64,000 bases of DNA from Siphonodentalium dalli (GCA_032622095.1 CP136068.1:15173729-15237728); one strand, 5' to 3'; shown: positions 11,325-23,500, counted from the first letter of the stretch. Numbers and translations: made by a program. Notes: generated by a model from the letters alone, not told the origin.

Positions 11325-11654
11325 AAGTTTACGATTGTATCGTGGTCGTCTGAATGTACACTTAATGTTCACTTAGTGCAATGATTCATTGATTGTAACA
11401 GTTGTTGGTATCTTATCAATGGTTGCTGATTGAATATCAGCAAAGAAAGATCACCATATAGAACTGTGAACAGAATGACAATACGGGTCAATACCACATG
11501 CCATGGTCATGTCAGATGCGTTGATGGTGCATCGGATTTTCCAACATAATCCAAGTGTTTCTGTTGTTTACATTTGCAAAATTGTCATCACGTTAAAAGT
11601 ATCTATGCTTAGATTTTTAATAATGGAGTTCACAAACATGCGCACATATCCCCA

Positions 11655-11880
11655 TACGAAAGTACCCCCACATACCAAGTTTCGTCGAAATGCCGTGATA
11701 TTCGGGCCTTTGACCTTGAAATTACCCGATTTCAAGGTCAATGTCGCACGAGCAAATTAATAGGTCCATGTCACTCCCCGGCCGAAAATACCACCACATA
11801 CAAAGTTTCATCGAAATCGGCTCTGCCGTTTTCGTTTCCATCGATTACAGACGGACAGACACACAGACAGATCTTCCAAA
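11655..11880. repeat. Retroelement-tail-like sequence with GACGGACAGAC end
   Basis: Two imperfect units contain CCCACATACCAAGTTTCGTCGAAAT (11669) and CCACATACAAAGTTTCATCGAAAT (11796). The second is followed by GCCGTTTTCGTTTCCATCGATTACAGACGGACAGACACACAG. This phrase and pyrimidine/purine tail resemble 3' ends of dispersed non-LTR retroelements or SINEs in many invertebrates. No ORF or target duplication is visible, so the family is left open. Confidence 0.4.
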
Positions 11881-12689
11881 ATATACAATAACAGTAACAA
11901 AAAACTATAAGGCCTAAAAAAAAATATTTGTTTCTGCTAACAAGCTGAAAAAAATTAGGGTAGGTAGGTAGGCTTATCTTTTTTTTTGTTAACTTTTTTT
12001 TTCAGTATCTTTAAAACTAACTGTATAATACTGGTCAATTACCTAAACTATGCACTTCTTAGCCTCAATCAGGTTAACCCAAATGACAGAGGAACTAGAA
12101 ACTCCAATTCAATCTTTCATATGCTTCAATATTTACATATATTCTAGTCTATATACTAATATAGTCTTTGATAATCCTAACATTTCCCATATGGTCTGGC
12201 GACAACTGGAGTCAGTCCACCACCACTGCACTGTCACATATTGGAGTGACCGTCTTGTGCCGATCTCTTAATGATGGCTTCACAACCCCACCTTCTCCGC
12301 ATTCAGTGAAGGATCTAGGTATTTTTTGGCAGGCCTTAATGTTCCCCACAACTCACAGCGTTTACCGATGTCCCCAAATTATAGAAATGTCCCCAAATTA
12401 GAAGGCACATTCATTTGACAAAATGTCACCGCAAAATCACCCTTTTTGTGACCTGTTTGTTTGCGTATATGGCTTCATTTAACCACAACAAATCAACTTT
12501 CTAACTTTTTTCAGGTTCACATATACATGTAGTTAGATTAAATTAAATTATAATTGGAAATACCCATGATCAGTGTGTTGGTGGACTGCTTGGTGAACTT
12601 TCAAGCACCATACATCTACAAGAAAACTAAGATGCATGCATCAGGTCGGCCGTGAACTATCTACCATAGAATTGTTGTAGCTATCGATT
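11881..12689. other. Non-coding DNA, nothing recognised
   Basis: Contains GTAGGTAGGTAGG (near 11960) and T-rich runs. The word GTCCCCAAATTA occurs twice near 12370-12400. No gene, RNA or element boundaries are supportable. Confidence 0.45.
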
Positions 12690-13565
12690 ATACATTTTGG
12701 AACACCTGTCTGTATGTATGTGTGTATGCATGAATGCATGTGTGTATGTGTTATAGACTCTAACACTGCTCGACTGATCCGACTCGGATTTGGTATTTAA
12801 CGTGTCAACTTGACCTCGCTCATAGGCATGTTTCTGGACCTTGACCGATCCGACTAAAAATTTGTGTGTAGGACTACTTCGATCCCGGGAGCAATATGGA
12901 CGGGTCCAATTTCACGTGGAACCATGTTCTCGAACGTGCTGATGTAGGCATGTTTCTGGACTAATTGAACAATAGTTTGGCCAGACGCTGTATATACTGG
13001 GTACTGTCCAAATGGAGGCGATCACAAAAAAAAAATCCCTAAATAGCCCGAACGAAGTCGAGTACATCAGCTAGTTTAATATATATTTTGGACATTTGTC
13101 TGTCTGTTAGCTATGGCCGGGAAAACTGCCGGACAGATTGGACGAAATTTGATACCTAGGGGAAATTATTTCCAGGGAGTATTTTGGACGGGTCAAATCT
13201 TGATCCCGACCTGACTTTGACATTCAAAAAGATCAATTCAAGGTCAAATCTGGTAAAACGGAAGTATTTCAACGAAATATAATACCTACTGTTACTTTTG
13301 TCCCAGGAGTGTTTCGGGTGGGTCAAATTAATGCCCTGACCTGATCTTGACATTCAAAATTGTCAATTCAAGGTCAAATCGGGTAAAGCCGGGCGGATTT
13401 CGACGGGTACTTTTGTCGTGACTTTTGTCCGGGGAGTGTTTTGGACAGGTCAAATCATGACCCGACATGACGTTCACCTTTAAAATGGTCAATTCAAGGT
13501 TAAATCGCGCAATTCTCCGAAAATCAGAGGGGAACATCCCGGACGAAGTAGGGTCCACCAGCTAC
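12690..13565. repeat. Two tandem related dispersed repeats, possibly Helitron-like
   Basis: Two consecutive units each begin near ATTTTGGAMACCTGTCTGT (12695 and 13085). They end with similar phrases: CCGAACGAAGTCGAGTACAT then CAGCTAGT (13074), and CCGGACGAAGTAGGGTCCAC then CAGCTAC (13565). Between them are degenerate ~120-bp subrepeats (GGTCAAATC, TTGACATTCAAAA, AATTCAAGGTCAAATC). The first unit ends CTAG|T, the CTRR|T form of Helitron 3' ends, but no clear 5' TC end or strong hairpin was verified. A TGTATG microsatellite lies at 12709-12751. Confidence 0.4.
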
Positions 13566-13919
13566 TATTATATATTTCTAGATTTAGTTACAAACTAAAT
13601 ACCTGTATATTGTACAAAGAAATGTTTGACAAATATATCTGTATCAATATTACCATACGGGTCATTAAAATAGATACGACGAAACAAATTTTGAGGGGTG
13701 CATGGTATCAGGTAAATTTTTATATTTCAAATGATGACAGGAATGCGGAAAGTTGAAGTACCTACGTAATACTGGCTATCCGAATGAAGAGATATACAGT
13801 GAAAACTGCAATTTACGACCACTGCCGTGACCGACCACCTGTCTTTTCCGACCAAATTCCTTTTGTACGGACACTTTTCGCTATATAAACGACCTGCCGT
13901 GAGCGACCTCCTGTATATA
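13566..13919. other. Non-coding DNA, nothing recognised
   Basis: No gene or element ends were found. The stretch carries two CCGTGASCGACC phrases (13823, 13900) immediately before diverged copies of the tandem repeat seen at 6515-8514. Confidence 0.45.
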
Positions 13920-14480
13920 AAAACCAAAATAGAAGATGACTGCTGGCGACAATGTTTTCCAAAAAAATTCAAAGCATTCGATAGCTCCCATCTAGTTGTC
14001 AGCCCGAAGATCAATATAAAGTGTGGTGACTATCAGATGAGGGATATGACTGTACAGTTGCTAAACAATTCAGTCACGCAAAAGAGGATCAAACAGTAAG
14101 ATACCAAATTGCTGCCTGTGGTAATGTTTTTTAACGAAATTCGGGAAAATTAGATTACTCTCACCCTGGTTATCCAGAAGATCATTGTGGAATCTGGTGA
14201 CGATCGGACAAGGGGTGTCGTCTGTAGGATCAACCAAATTAATTAGCCATAAAAATAGTAAAATTCAAGATCACCGCTGGCAGTGATGTCTTCACAAGGA
14301 CAGCTTGAGAACAAAACATGGCTCACATCTAGCGGTGACCCAAACTATCCACATGAGAAAAAGTTCTCCAATAAAAGCTGGCTGCAGGGTGCGCCAATTG
14401 AATCAAATTCGAAATTTAACAGGGTGTACTGCTTGTGGCCATGTTTTCCCCGCAAATTTGATAGACTGATGGACAAAACC
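13920..14480. repeat. Diverged outlying copies of the AAGATGGC tandem repeat
   Basis: Units near 13925, 14095, 14258 and 14390 repeat the order AGATGACTGCTGG...AATGTTTTCC...CTCCCATCTAG...GATCA, about 140-170 bp apart. This is the same internal order as the 6515-8514 array but strongly diverged, suggesting an older array of the same family. Confidence 0.55.
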
Positions 14481-15089
14481 ACTGAATCCGTTGAATCAAT
14501 ATACATGTATACATGGATTAATTTATATGCATTGTTATACACAGTACTGGTATATAAAGGTACTGAAAATAACAATATTACTAGTATACACAAAATAAAC
14601 CATATATCATGGCTATGGGTTCTAATATCCGAATATGACAGCTGATAACTTGGTGTGAATTGAAGAGTGGTGGTGTCTCAAGCATATCTAACCCTCCATG
14701 TTAGAAACATGCCATTAAATGTCATAAGTATAATCTAGCTTGAGGACAGAAGTTATCCATAAAAACCCCCTTAATTCAACCAGGTCCTCGTTTTGGGACC
14801 ACAAACAATAGAAATAACAAAACTTCAAACATTTATATATGTCAAGATTTAGTACCTTTAATTGCAAACGTCATCCATGCAAATAAAGTGCACACTCATT
14901 CTGAGACAGTTGACAACACAAGTGACAAAAGTAAAGAACCTGCATGTAGTTCATGTTGAGTCGTTGACAGTGGCCACTCATCGATCGATCGTAGGTTCCA
15001 GAACAAAAAGTTTCCGGTCATTTCCCATGTGGGATAACATTTCTTTTCGTTCGTATTCTCATTTTTGCAACAACAAGCTAGTCAATAAG
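14481..15089. other. Non-coding DNA, nothing recognised
   Basis: No gene, RNA or mobile element was recognised. An ATCGATCGATCG run lies near 14979. Confidence 0.45.
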
Positions 15090-15824
15090 TAGACGATTAC
15101 TGTACAGGTATCTGAATTTGCAGTTAGGTTAGTACAAGCTTTTTAAGAAATCTGTAAACTGGCTGAAACTGAATAGGTATTTCCGGGCAGCACTACTGTG
15201 TCAACAATTTAATTCAACCAATCACAGTGAGGAGAGTGTGTGGTCATTGTTTATCAACATAAATCATTGACATGAATATGTAACCTGATGTGCTTTGTCT
15301 TGTGACACTTAATTGCTACAACATGGCGTCAGCACGCTTTGATCTTTGTTGTGTGTTGTCGCAGTTTAATATAGAAAGACGGTCGAGTGCTTTATTCCTT
15401 GCTACAATTTAGATACCGAGTGTCGACATTACAATAATATGCTGTGTGGGTAATTAATTTATTTACAAGGGAAAATTCCCCCTGCACAGTGCTTATTTGG
15501 GACCCTACGCGTGTTACTTTTCCGATAAAAAATCGAAAGTCATTTGCAAAAACAGAAAATATCAGAACACAAAATGTGTAGATTTGACTACCCATCTCCA
15601 AAATAAAATAATTCTTTGTCATGTAATTATCTTATAGTGTAGATGGGCAATACGTAAATAACCGTTGATTTTACTATAATATGTCCACTAACAGTTCTGA
15701 TTGTCCGCTCTATCGTGAGTCTTCGACAACAAGGTTGTTGTTTGGGTTCGAGGTTCGAGACAATGATCCGGTTTCAAGGTTCGGTTCGCCTGAAAAATTT
15801 AAGGTTCGCAGGGCCCTATACAGC

Positions 15825-15940
15825 AGCACCGAAACTTGGCAACACCCAGACTCCCAAGCCAGTCACCCATCCAAGTGCAAGTAGGCCTACTAACCGGGCT
15901 TGACATTGCGTAACTTTGGTGATCATACAAAGTGTCTAAT
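15825..15940 (-). pseudogene. 5S rRNA-derived segment, copy 2
   Basis: On the minus strand it reads GATCACCAAAGTTACGCAAT, GTCAAGCCCGGTTAGTA, then (after a ~12-nt insertion) ACTTGGATGGGTGACTGGCT and TGGGAGTCTGGGTG. This follows the order of animal 5S rRNA from the central domain through the box-C promoter region to the 3' end. The 5' third is not recognisable and the insertion interrupts the GGTTAGTACTTGGATGGG core. It is a non-functional 5S pseudogene or 5S-derived SINE head, better preserved than the copy at 9898. Confidence 0.75.
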
Positions 15941-16183
15941 TACAGTGACCAAGAAATCTAGACCTCTCGAGCAGAGAAGTCATCGGCCTTCTACATTCAG
16001 ATTCACAATGTGAACGCTACACACACAACTGTGATTACACTGCAAGTGGAAGTATAGTATCCAAGCATAAGCCACGATTTTGAATCTAAAAACAAATGTC
16101 AGTGCTTGATATTGATATTTTTTACTTGCGAATTTGACGTGATCTAGCATGGTTACTTCCTACGATGGAAATTCTTCCACTTA

Positions 16184-16855
16184 GTGCCACCGCAGACGCT
16201 ACGATAAAATCGTCAGTGGAGAAAATCGTAGGTGGAGAAATAGTAGCTTGCTCGCAGACGCTATGGTGCTGCGATGTTTACAGCTACGATTTTATCCACG
16301 TGATCGATCACATGATAGCAAAACGTTAGACCACATTCTCCACATTATGCAACTAAATACATATGCATGGCATGTTTCTAATTTTTCTAAACTAACAATT
16401 TGATGTTGAAAGTTCAAGTGAAATTGAATATTGTTTTTATTTTGACATTTTTGTACCTGTCAACTCAACAGGCTCAGCTGCCCCAATTGAATTTCAACAA
16501 TTGCGACAGCCCTCTTCTCCTTGCCTGATATATGGTATAGGCATGGACTCCCTGTCGTGCCACATCTCCACCAATGTGGCCTCGTTTTTGTAAGTGCAAG
16601 AAGTTTGTAAACGTTGCGCCATTTTTGAATGTTTAATTTTCGTGGTATTTACAACATGACCAGTGCGACAGTGGTCATGTGACAACTACGATCGTGTGCG
16701 TTGCCAAGGTCACGCCACGATTTTCCTGGTAAAATCAAACAGTGCTTGATCGCTACGATTTGGCTACGTGGGCCATGTCGTGGGCATGCGCATTGGATGC
16801 TTCCTCCTGCGATTTTCCCCACTTACGATTTTAATCGCAGCGTGTGTGGTGGCAC
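16184..16855. mobile_element. PIF/Harbinger-like MITE 'd' (672 bp)
   Basis: Left end GTGCCACCGCAGACGCTACG (16184) and right end ...GCGTGTGTGGTGGCAC (16855) are inverted repeats extending ~45 bp through CGATAAAATCGTMAGTGG. TTA flanks both sides (16181-16183, 16856-16858). Interior words AAAATCAAACAGTGCTTGAT and GTGGGCATGCGC mark it as a diverged relative of the TTCAGACGACC family. It interrupts an older member whose CCACTTA|CAATTGAATCATG arm is split at the TTA. Confidence 0.75.
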
Positions 16856-16891
16856 TTACAATTGAATCATGCATGGTTGCCTTTAATAGTA

Positions 16892-17257
16892 GTGTACATT
16901 CAGACGACCATGATTCAATCGTAAGTAGAGGAACCAAGCCCGACATGATCGTCGATAGTTTGTTCGGACGCTTGCGATGTTGCATACATTATGATATCAT
17001 AGATTGTTCCTAAAGCATGTGATTGACTACTGGCCTGCTATCATTTCAAGCTTCGATTTTTATGTACACACGACTGCGATTAAGCCGCAAGTGGTGATAA
17101 CCAAGAATGCCACGGTTTAGCATCTAAAATCAAGAGCTTGATATTATTTTATGCCCTACGATTTGGACGTGGACATGCGAGGTCCAGCTAACAGTTATAC
17201 TTCCTACGACGGAAATCTGTCCACTTACTATTGCATCGTGGTTGTCTGAATGTACCC
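16892..17257. mobile_element. PIF/Harbinger-like MITE 'e'
   Basis: Left end GTGTACATTCAGACGACCAT (16892) and right end ...GGTTGTCTGAATGTACCC (17257) are inverted. TTA follows on the right (17258-17260) and GTA precedes on the left, so the duplication is one base off. It is closely related to 'c' at 10959-11324 in length (366 bp each) and interior. Confidence 0.65.
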
Positions 17258-17489
17258 TTAAGCAAGTTAATGTAACGTTCACTTAGTGCAATGATTCATT
17301 GATTGTTGTTGGCATCTAATCAATGGTTGCTGATTGAATATCACCATGTAGAACTTTGAACATAATGACATTGACAATAGGCCTACCATGATTGATGTTT
17401 TGATGGTGCATCGAATTTTCCAAGTTTTCTGTTGTTTTCATTTGAAAAATTGTCATCACGTTGAAAGTATCTATGCTTAGAAATTATGG

Positions 17490-17497
17490 ACAGATGG
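17490..17497. repeat. 8-bp target-site duplication (left) of the giant element
   Basis: ACAGATGG directly before the terminal inverted repeat at 17498. The identical octamer is at 51038-51045. Confidence 0.8.
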
Positions 17498-17510
17498 CGG
17501 TCCTACTAAA

Positions 17511-17560
17511 ACCCGACCGCACCCGACCGCACCCGACCGCACCCGACCGGACCCGACCGG
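17511..17560. repeat. Terminal 10-bp subrepeats, left arm
   Basis: Five head-to-tail units of ACCCGACCGS. They lie between the unique terminal ACTAAAA segment and the first satellite monomer, and are the inverted counterpart of 50961-51024. Confidence 0.9.
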
Positions 17561-17591
17561 ACCGCCCCCAGGGGTCCGACCGAGATGGGGT

Positions 17592-20500
17592 TTGCACTAT
17601 CATGTAGAATGGACCCGAATGTACCAATGTTCCAATCCCCAAGTCGATAGGTCGAGCGTACACGGCACTGTTAACCCCTAACTTGCGGCCGTTTCCGCCA
17701 GGTAAGGGAAATCCAAAAAGGCGCCGACCGCACCTCCCCTGACTGCCTGACCACGGAAATGGACATTATATCATGAAGTGAATACCAATATGCATCCATG
17801 GACGATCGGACAAGTCGCTAGCTAAACCGGAAGTGAATAAATTAACCCATACGCTGCTGCCGAATTCGCTATAAATGTACGCAAAAACGCCGAAATTAAC
17901 ACCCGCCGACCGGACCGCCCCTAGGGGTCCGAGTGAGATGGGGTTTGCACTATCGTGTACAATGGACCAGAATGTACCAATGTTCCAATCCCCAAGTCGA
18001 TAGCTCGAGCGTACACGGCACTGTTAACCCCTGACTGGCGGCCGTTTCCGCCAGGTACGGGAAATCCAAAAAGGCGCCGACCGCACCTCCCCTGACTGCC
18101 TGACCAAGAACATTGACGTTATATCATGAAGTGAATACCCATATGCATCCATGGACGTTCGGACAAGTCGCTAGCTGCAGCGGAAGTGAATAAATTAACC
18201 CATACGCTGCTGCCGAATTCGCTATAAACACCGAAATTAACACCCGCCGACCACACCGCCCTAATGGGTCCGAGCGTGATGTTATTTTCACCATCGTGCA
18301 GAATAGACCCAAATGTACCAAAGTTCCAATCCCCAAGTCGATAGCTCGAGCGGACACGGCACTGTTAACCCCTAACTTGCGGCCGTTTCCGCCAGGTAAG
18401 GGAAATCCAAAGAGGCACCGACCGCACCTCCCCTGACTGCCTGACCACGGAAATGGACATTATATCATGAAGTGAATACCAATATGCATCCATGGACGAT
18501 CGGACAAGTCGCTAGCTACACCGGAAGTGAATAAATTAACCCATACGCTGCTGCCGAATTCGCTATAAATGTACGCAAAAACGCCGAAATTAACACCCGC
18601 CGACCGGACCGCCCCTAGGGGTCCGAGTGAGATGGGGTTTGCACTATCGTGTACAATGGACCAGAATGTACCAAAGTTCCAATCCCCAAGTCAATAGCTC
18701 GAGCGGACACGGCACTGTTAACCCCTAACTTGCGGCCGTTTCCGCCAGGTAAGGGAAATCCAAAAAGGCGCCGACCGCACCTCCCCTGACTACCTGACCA
18801 CGGAAATGTACATTATATCATGAAGTGAATACCAATATGCATCCATGGGCGATCGGACAAGTCGCAAGCTACACCGGAAGTGAATAAATTAACCCATACG
18901 CTGCTGCCGAATTCGCTATAAATGTACGCAAAAACACCGAAATTAACACCCGCCGACCGGACCGCCCCTAGGGGTCCGAGTGAGATGGGGTTTGCACTAT
19001 CGTGTACAATGGACCAGAATGTACCAATGTTCCAATCCCCAAGTCGATAGCTCGAGCGTACACGGCACTGTTAACCCCTGACTGGCGGCCGTTTCCGCCA
19101 GGTACGGGAAATCCAAAAAGGCGCCGACCGCACCTCCCTGACTGCCTGACCACGGAAATGGACATTATATCATGAAGTGAATACCAATATGCATCCATGG
19201 ACGATCGGACAAGTCGCTAGCTACACCGGAAGTGAATAAATTAACCCATACGCTGCTGCCGAATTCGCTATAAATGTTTGCAAAAACGCCGAAATTAACA
19301 CCCGCCGACCGGACCGCCCCTAGGGGTCCGAGTGAGATGTAGTTTGCACTATCGTGTACAATGGACCAGAATGTACCAAAGTTCCAATCCCCAAGTCGAT
19401 AGCTCGAGCGGACACGGCACTGTTAACCCCTGACTGGCGGTCGTTTCCGCCAGGTACGTGAAATCCAAAAAGGCGCCGACCGCACCTCCCCTGACTGCCT
19501 GACCAAGAAAATTGACGTTATATCATGAAGCGAATACCCATATGCATCCACGGACGTTCGGACAAGTCGCTAGCTGCAGCGGAAGTGAATAAATTAACCC
19601 ATACGCTGCTGCCGAATTCGCTATAAACACCGAAATTTACACCCGCCGACCACACCGCCCTAATGGGTCCGAGCGTGATGGTGTTTTCACCATCGTGCAG
19701 AACAGACCCGAATGTACCAACGTTCCAATCCCCAAGTCGATAGCTCGAGCGGACACGGCACTGTTAACCCCTAACTTGCGGCCGTTTCCGCCAGGTAAGG
19801 GAAATCCAAAGAGGCACCGACCGCACCTCCCCTGACTGCCTGACCACGGAAATGGACATTATATCATGAAGTGAATACCAATATGCATCCATGGATGATC
19901 GGACAAGTCGCTAGCTACACCGGAAGTGAATAAATTAACCCATTCGCTGCTGCCGAATTCGCTATAAATGTACGCAAAAACGCCGAAATTAACACCCGCC
20001 GACCGGACCGCCCCTAGGGGTCCGAGTGAGATGGGGTTTGCACTATCGTGTACAATGGACCAGAATGTACCAAATTTCCAATCCCCAAGTCAATAGCTCG
20101 AGCGGACACGGCACTGTTAACCCCTAACTTGCGGCCGTTTCCGCCTGGTAAGGGAAATCCAAAAAGGCGCCGACCGCACCTCCCCTGACTGCCTGACCAC
20201 GGAAATGTACATTACATCATGAAGTGAATACCAATATGCACCCATGGGCGATCGGACAAGTCGCTAGCTACACCGGAAGTGAATAAATTAACCCATACGC
20301 TGCTGCCGAATTCACTATAAATGTACGCAAAAACGCCGAAATTAAAACCCGCGACCGGACCGCCCCTAGGAGTCCGAGTGAGATGGGGTTTACACTATCG
20401 TGTACAATTGACCAGAATGTACCAATGTTCCATCCCCAAGTCGATAGCTCGAGCGTACACGGCACTGATAACCCCTGACTGGCGGCAGTTTACGTCAGGT

Positions 20501-23500
20501 ACGGGAAATCCAAAAAGGCGCCGACCGCACCTCCCTGACTGCCGGACCACGGAAATGGACATTATATCATGAAGTGAATACCAATATGCATCCATGGACG
20601 ATCGGACAAGTCGCTAGCTACACCGGAAGTGAATAAATTAACCCATACGCTGCTGCCGAATTCGCTATAAATGTACGCAAAAACGCCGAAATTAACACCC
20701 GCCGACCGGACCGCCCCTAGGGGTCCGAGTGAGATGCGGTTTGCACTATCATGTAGAATGGACCCGAATGTACCACTGTTCCAATCCCCAAGTCGATAGG
20801 TCGAGCGTACACGACACTGTTAACCCCTAACTTGCGGCCGTTTCCGCCAGGTAAGGGAAATCCAAAAAGGCGCCGACCGCACCTTCCCTGACTGCCTGAC
20901 CACGGAAATGGACATTATATCATGAAGTGAATACCAATATGCATCCATGGACGATCGGACAAGTCGCTAGCTAAACCGGAAGTGAATAAATTAACCCATA
21001 CGCTGCTGCCGAATTCGCTATAAATGTACGCAAAAACGCCGAAATTAACACCCGCCGACCGGACCGCCCCTAGGGGTCCGAGTGAGATGGGGTTTGCACT
21101 ATCGTGTACAATGGACCATAATGTACCAATGTTCCAATCCCCAAGTCGATAGCTCGAGCGTACACGGCACTGTTAACCCCTGACTGGCGGCCGTTTCCGC
21201 CAGGTACGGGAAATCCAAAAAGGCGCCGACCGCACCTCCCCTGACTGCCTGACCAAGAACATTGACGTTATATCATGAAGTGAATACCCATATGCATCCA
21301 TGGACGTTCGGACAAGTCGCTAGCTGCAGCGGAAGTGAATAAATTAACCCATACGCTGCTGCCGAATTCGCTATAAACACCGAAATTAACACCCGCCGAC
21401 CACACCGCCCTAATGGGTCCGAGCGTGATGTTATTTTCACCATCGTGCAGAATAGACCCAAATGTACCAAAGTTCCAATCCCCAAGTCGATAGCTCGAGC
21501 GGACACGGCACTGTTAACCCCTAACTTGCGGCCGTTTCCGCCAGGTAAGGGAAATCCAAAGAGGCACCGACCGCACCTCCCCTGACTGCCTGACCACGGA
21601 AATGGACATTATATCATGAAGTGAATACCAATATGCATCCATGGACGATCGGACAAGTCGCTAGCTACACCGGAAGTGAATAAATTAACCCATACGCTGC
21701 TGCCGAATTCGCTATAAATGTACGCAAAAACGCCGAAATTAACACCCGCCGACCGGACCGCCCCTAGGGGTCCGAGTGAGATGGGGTTTGCACTATCGTG
21801 TACAATGGACCAGAATGTACCAAAGTTCCAATCCCCAAGTCAATAGCTCGAGCGGACACGGCACTGTTAACCCCTAACTTGCGGCCGTTTCCGCCAGGTA
21901 AGGGAAATCCAAAAAGGCGCCGACCGCACCTCCCCTGACTACCTGACCACGGAAATGTACATTATATCATGAAGTGAATACCAATATGCATCCATGGGCG
22001 ATCGGACAAGTCGCAAGCTACACCGGAAGTGAATAAATTAACCCATACGCTGCTGCCGAATTCGCTATAAATGTACGCAAAAACACCGAAATTAACACCC
22101 GCCGACCGGACCGCCCCTAGGGGTCCGAGTGAGATGGGGTTTGCACTATCGTGTACAATGGACCAGAATGTACCAATGTTCCAATCCCCAAGTCGATAGC
22201 TCGAGCGTACACGGCACTGTTAACCCCTGACTGGCGGCCGTTTCCGCCAGGTACGGGAAATCCAAAAAGGCGCCGACCGCACCTCCCTGACTGCCTGACC
22301 ACGGAAATGGACATTATATCATGAAGTGAATACCAATATGCATCCATGGACGATCGGACAAGTCGCTAGCTACACCGGAAGTGAATAAATTAACCCATAC
22401 GCTGCTGCCGAATTCGCTATAAATGTTTGCAAAAACGCCGAAATTAACACCCGCCGACCGGACCGCCCCTAGGGGTCCGAGTGAGATGTAGTTTGCACTA
22501 TCGTGTACAATGGACCAGAATGTACCAAAGTTCCAATCCCCAAGTCGATAGCTCGAGCGGACACGGCACTGTTAACCCCTGACTGGCGGTCGTTTCCGCC
22601 AGGTACGTGAAATCCAAAAAGGCGCCGACCGCACCTCCCCTGACTGCCTGACCAAGAAAATTGACGTTATATCATGAAGCGAATACCCATATGCATCCAC
22701 GGACGTTCGGACAAGTCGCTAGCTGCAGCGGAAGTGAATAAATTAACCCATACGCTGCTGCCGAATTCGCTATAAACACCGAAATTAACACCCGCCGACC
22801 ACACCGCCCTAATGGGTCCGAGCGTGATGGTGTTTTCACCATCGTGCAGAACAGACCCGAATGTACCAACGTTCCAATCCCCAAGTCGATAGCTCGAGCG
22901 GACACGGCACTGTTAACCCCTAACTTGCGGCCGTTTCCGCCAGGTAAGGGAAATCCAAAGAGGCACCGACCGCACCTCCCCTGACTGCCTGACCACGGAA
23001 ATGGACATTATATCATGAAGTGAATACCAATATGCATCCATGGATGATCGGACAAGTCGCTAGCTACACCGGAAGTGAATAAATTAACCCATTCGCTGCT
23101 GCCGAATTCGCTATAAATGTACGCAAAAACGCCGAAATTAACACCCGCCGACCGGACCGCCCCTAGGGGTCCGAGTGAGATGGGGTTTGCACTATCGTGT
23201 ACAATGGACCAGAATGTACCAAATTTCCAATCCCCAAGTCAATAGCTCGAGCGGACACGGCACTGTTAACCCCTAACTTGCGGCCGTTTCCGCCTGGTAA
23301 GGGAAATCCAAAAAGGCGCCGACCGCACCTCCCCTGACTGCCTGACCACGGAAATGTACATTACATCATGAAGTGAATACCAATATGCACCCATGGGCGA
23401 TCGGACAAGTCGCTAGCTACACCGGAAGTGAATAAATTAACCCATACGCTGCTGCCGAATTCACTATAAATGTACGCAAAAACGCCGAAATTAAAACCCG

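Larger units (their letters stand above)
10244..11361. mobile_element. PIF/Harbinger-like MITE 'b', doubly interrupted
   Basis: The element starts GTGTA at 10244 after TTA (10241-10243) and ends ...GGTCGTCTGAATGTACAC at 11361 before TTA (11362-11364). Its left end is split by a TA-flanked MITE (10249-10632), resuming CGTTCAGACAACCATGATTC. Its right inverted repeat is split by MITE 'c' (10959-11324). Removing both gives continuous TTCAGACGACC...CCACTTACGATTG inverted ends. Confidence 0.65.
9690..11650. repeat. Segmental duplicate block, copy 1
   Basis: This block matches 15090-17490 in several ordered segments: CGTACAGG...TCTGAATTTGCAGTTA (9694 / 15100), the 5S-derived segment (9898 / 15825), the GACCTCTCGAGCAGAGAAG tail (10013 / 15960), the TTCAGACGACC MITEs, and the ATGATTCATTGATTGT...CTATGCTTAG stretch (11381-11615 / 17290-17480). 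Each copy has its own later transposon insertions. Its right end preserves an approximately empty version of the site where the giant element at 17498 inserted. Confidence 0.7.
15090..17489. repeat. Segmental duplicate block, copy 2
   Basis: Paralogue of 9690-11650: shared landmarks are the GATTACTGTACAGG...TGAATTTGCAGTTA phrase (15094), the 5S-derived segment (15825), GAAATCTAGACCTCTCGAGC (15952), TTCAGACGACC MITE ends, and the 17265-17480 tail. It continues, after the giant element, at 51046 as AGTTCACAAATATGCACACA (compare AGTTCACAAACATGCGCACA at 11628). Confidence 0.7.

Noticed and set aside
15715-15790. tRNA-like B box (GGTTCGAGG) as a tRNA gene or tRNA-SINE
   Set aside because: No A box at the right distance and no cloverleaf could be drawn. 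The adjacent Pol III-like sequence is 5S-derived and on the other strand.
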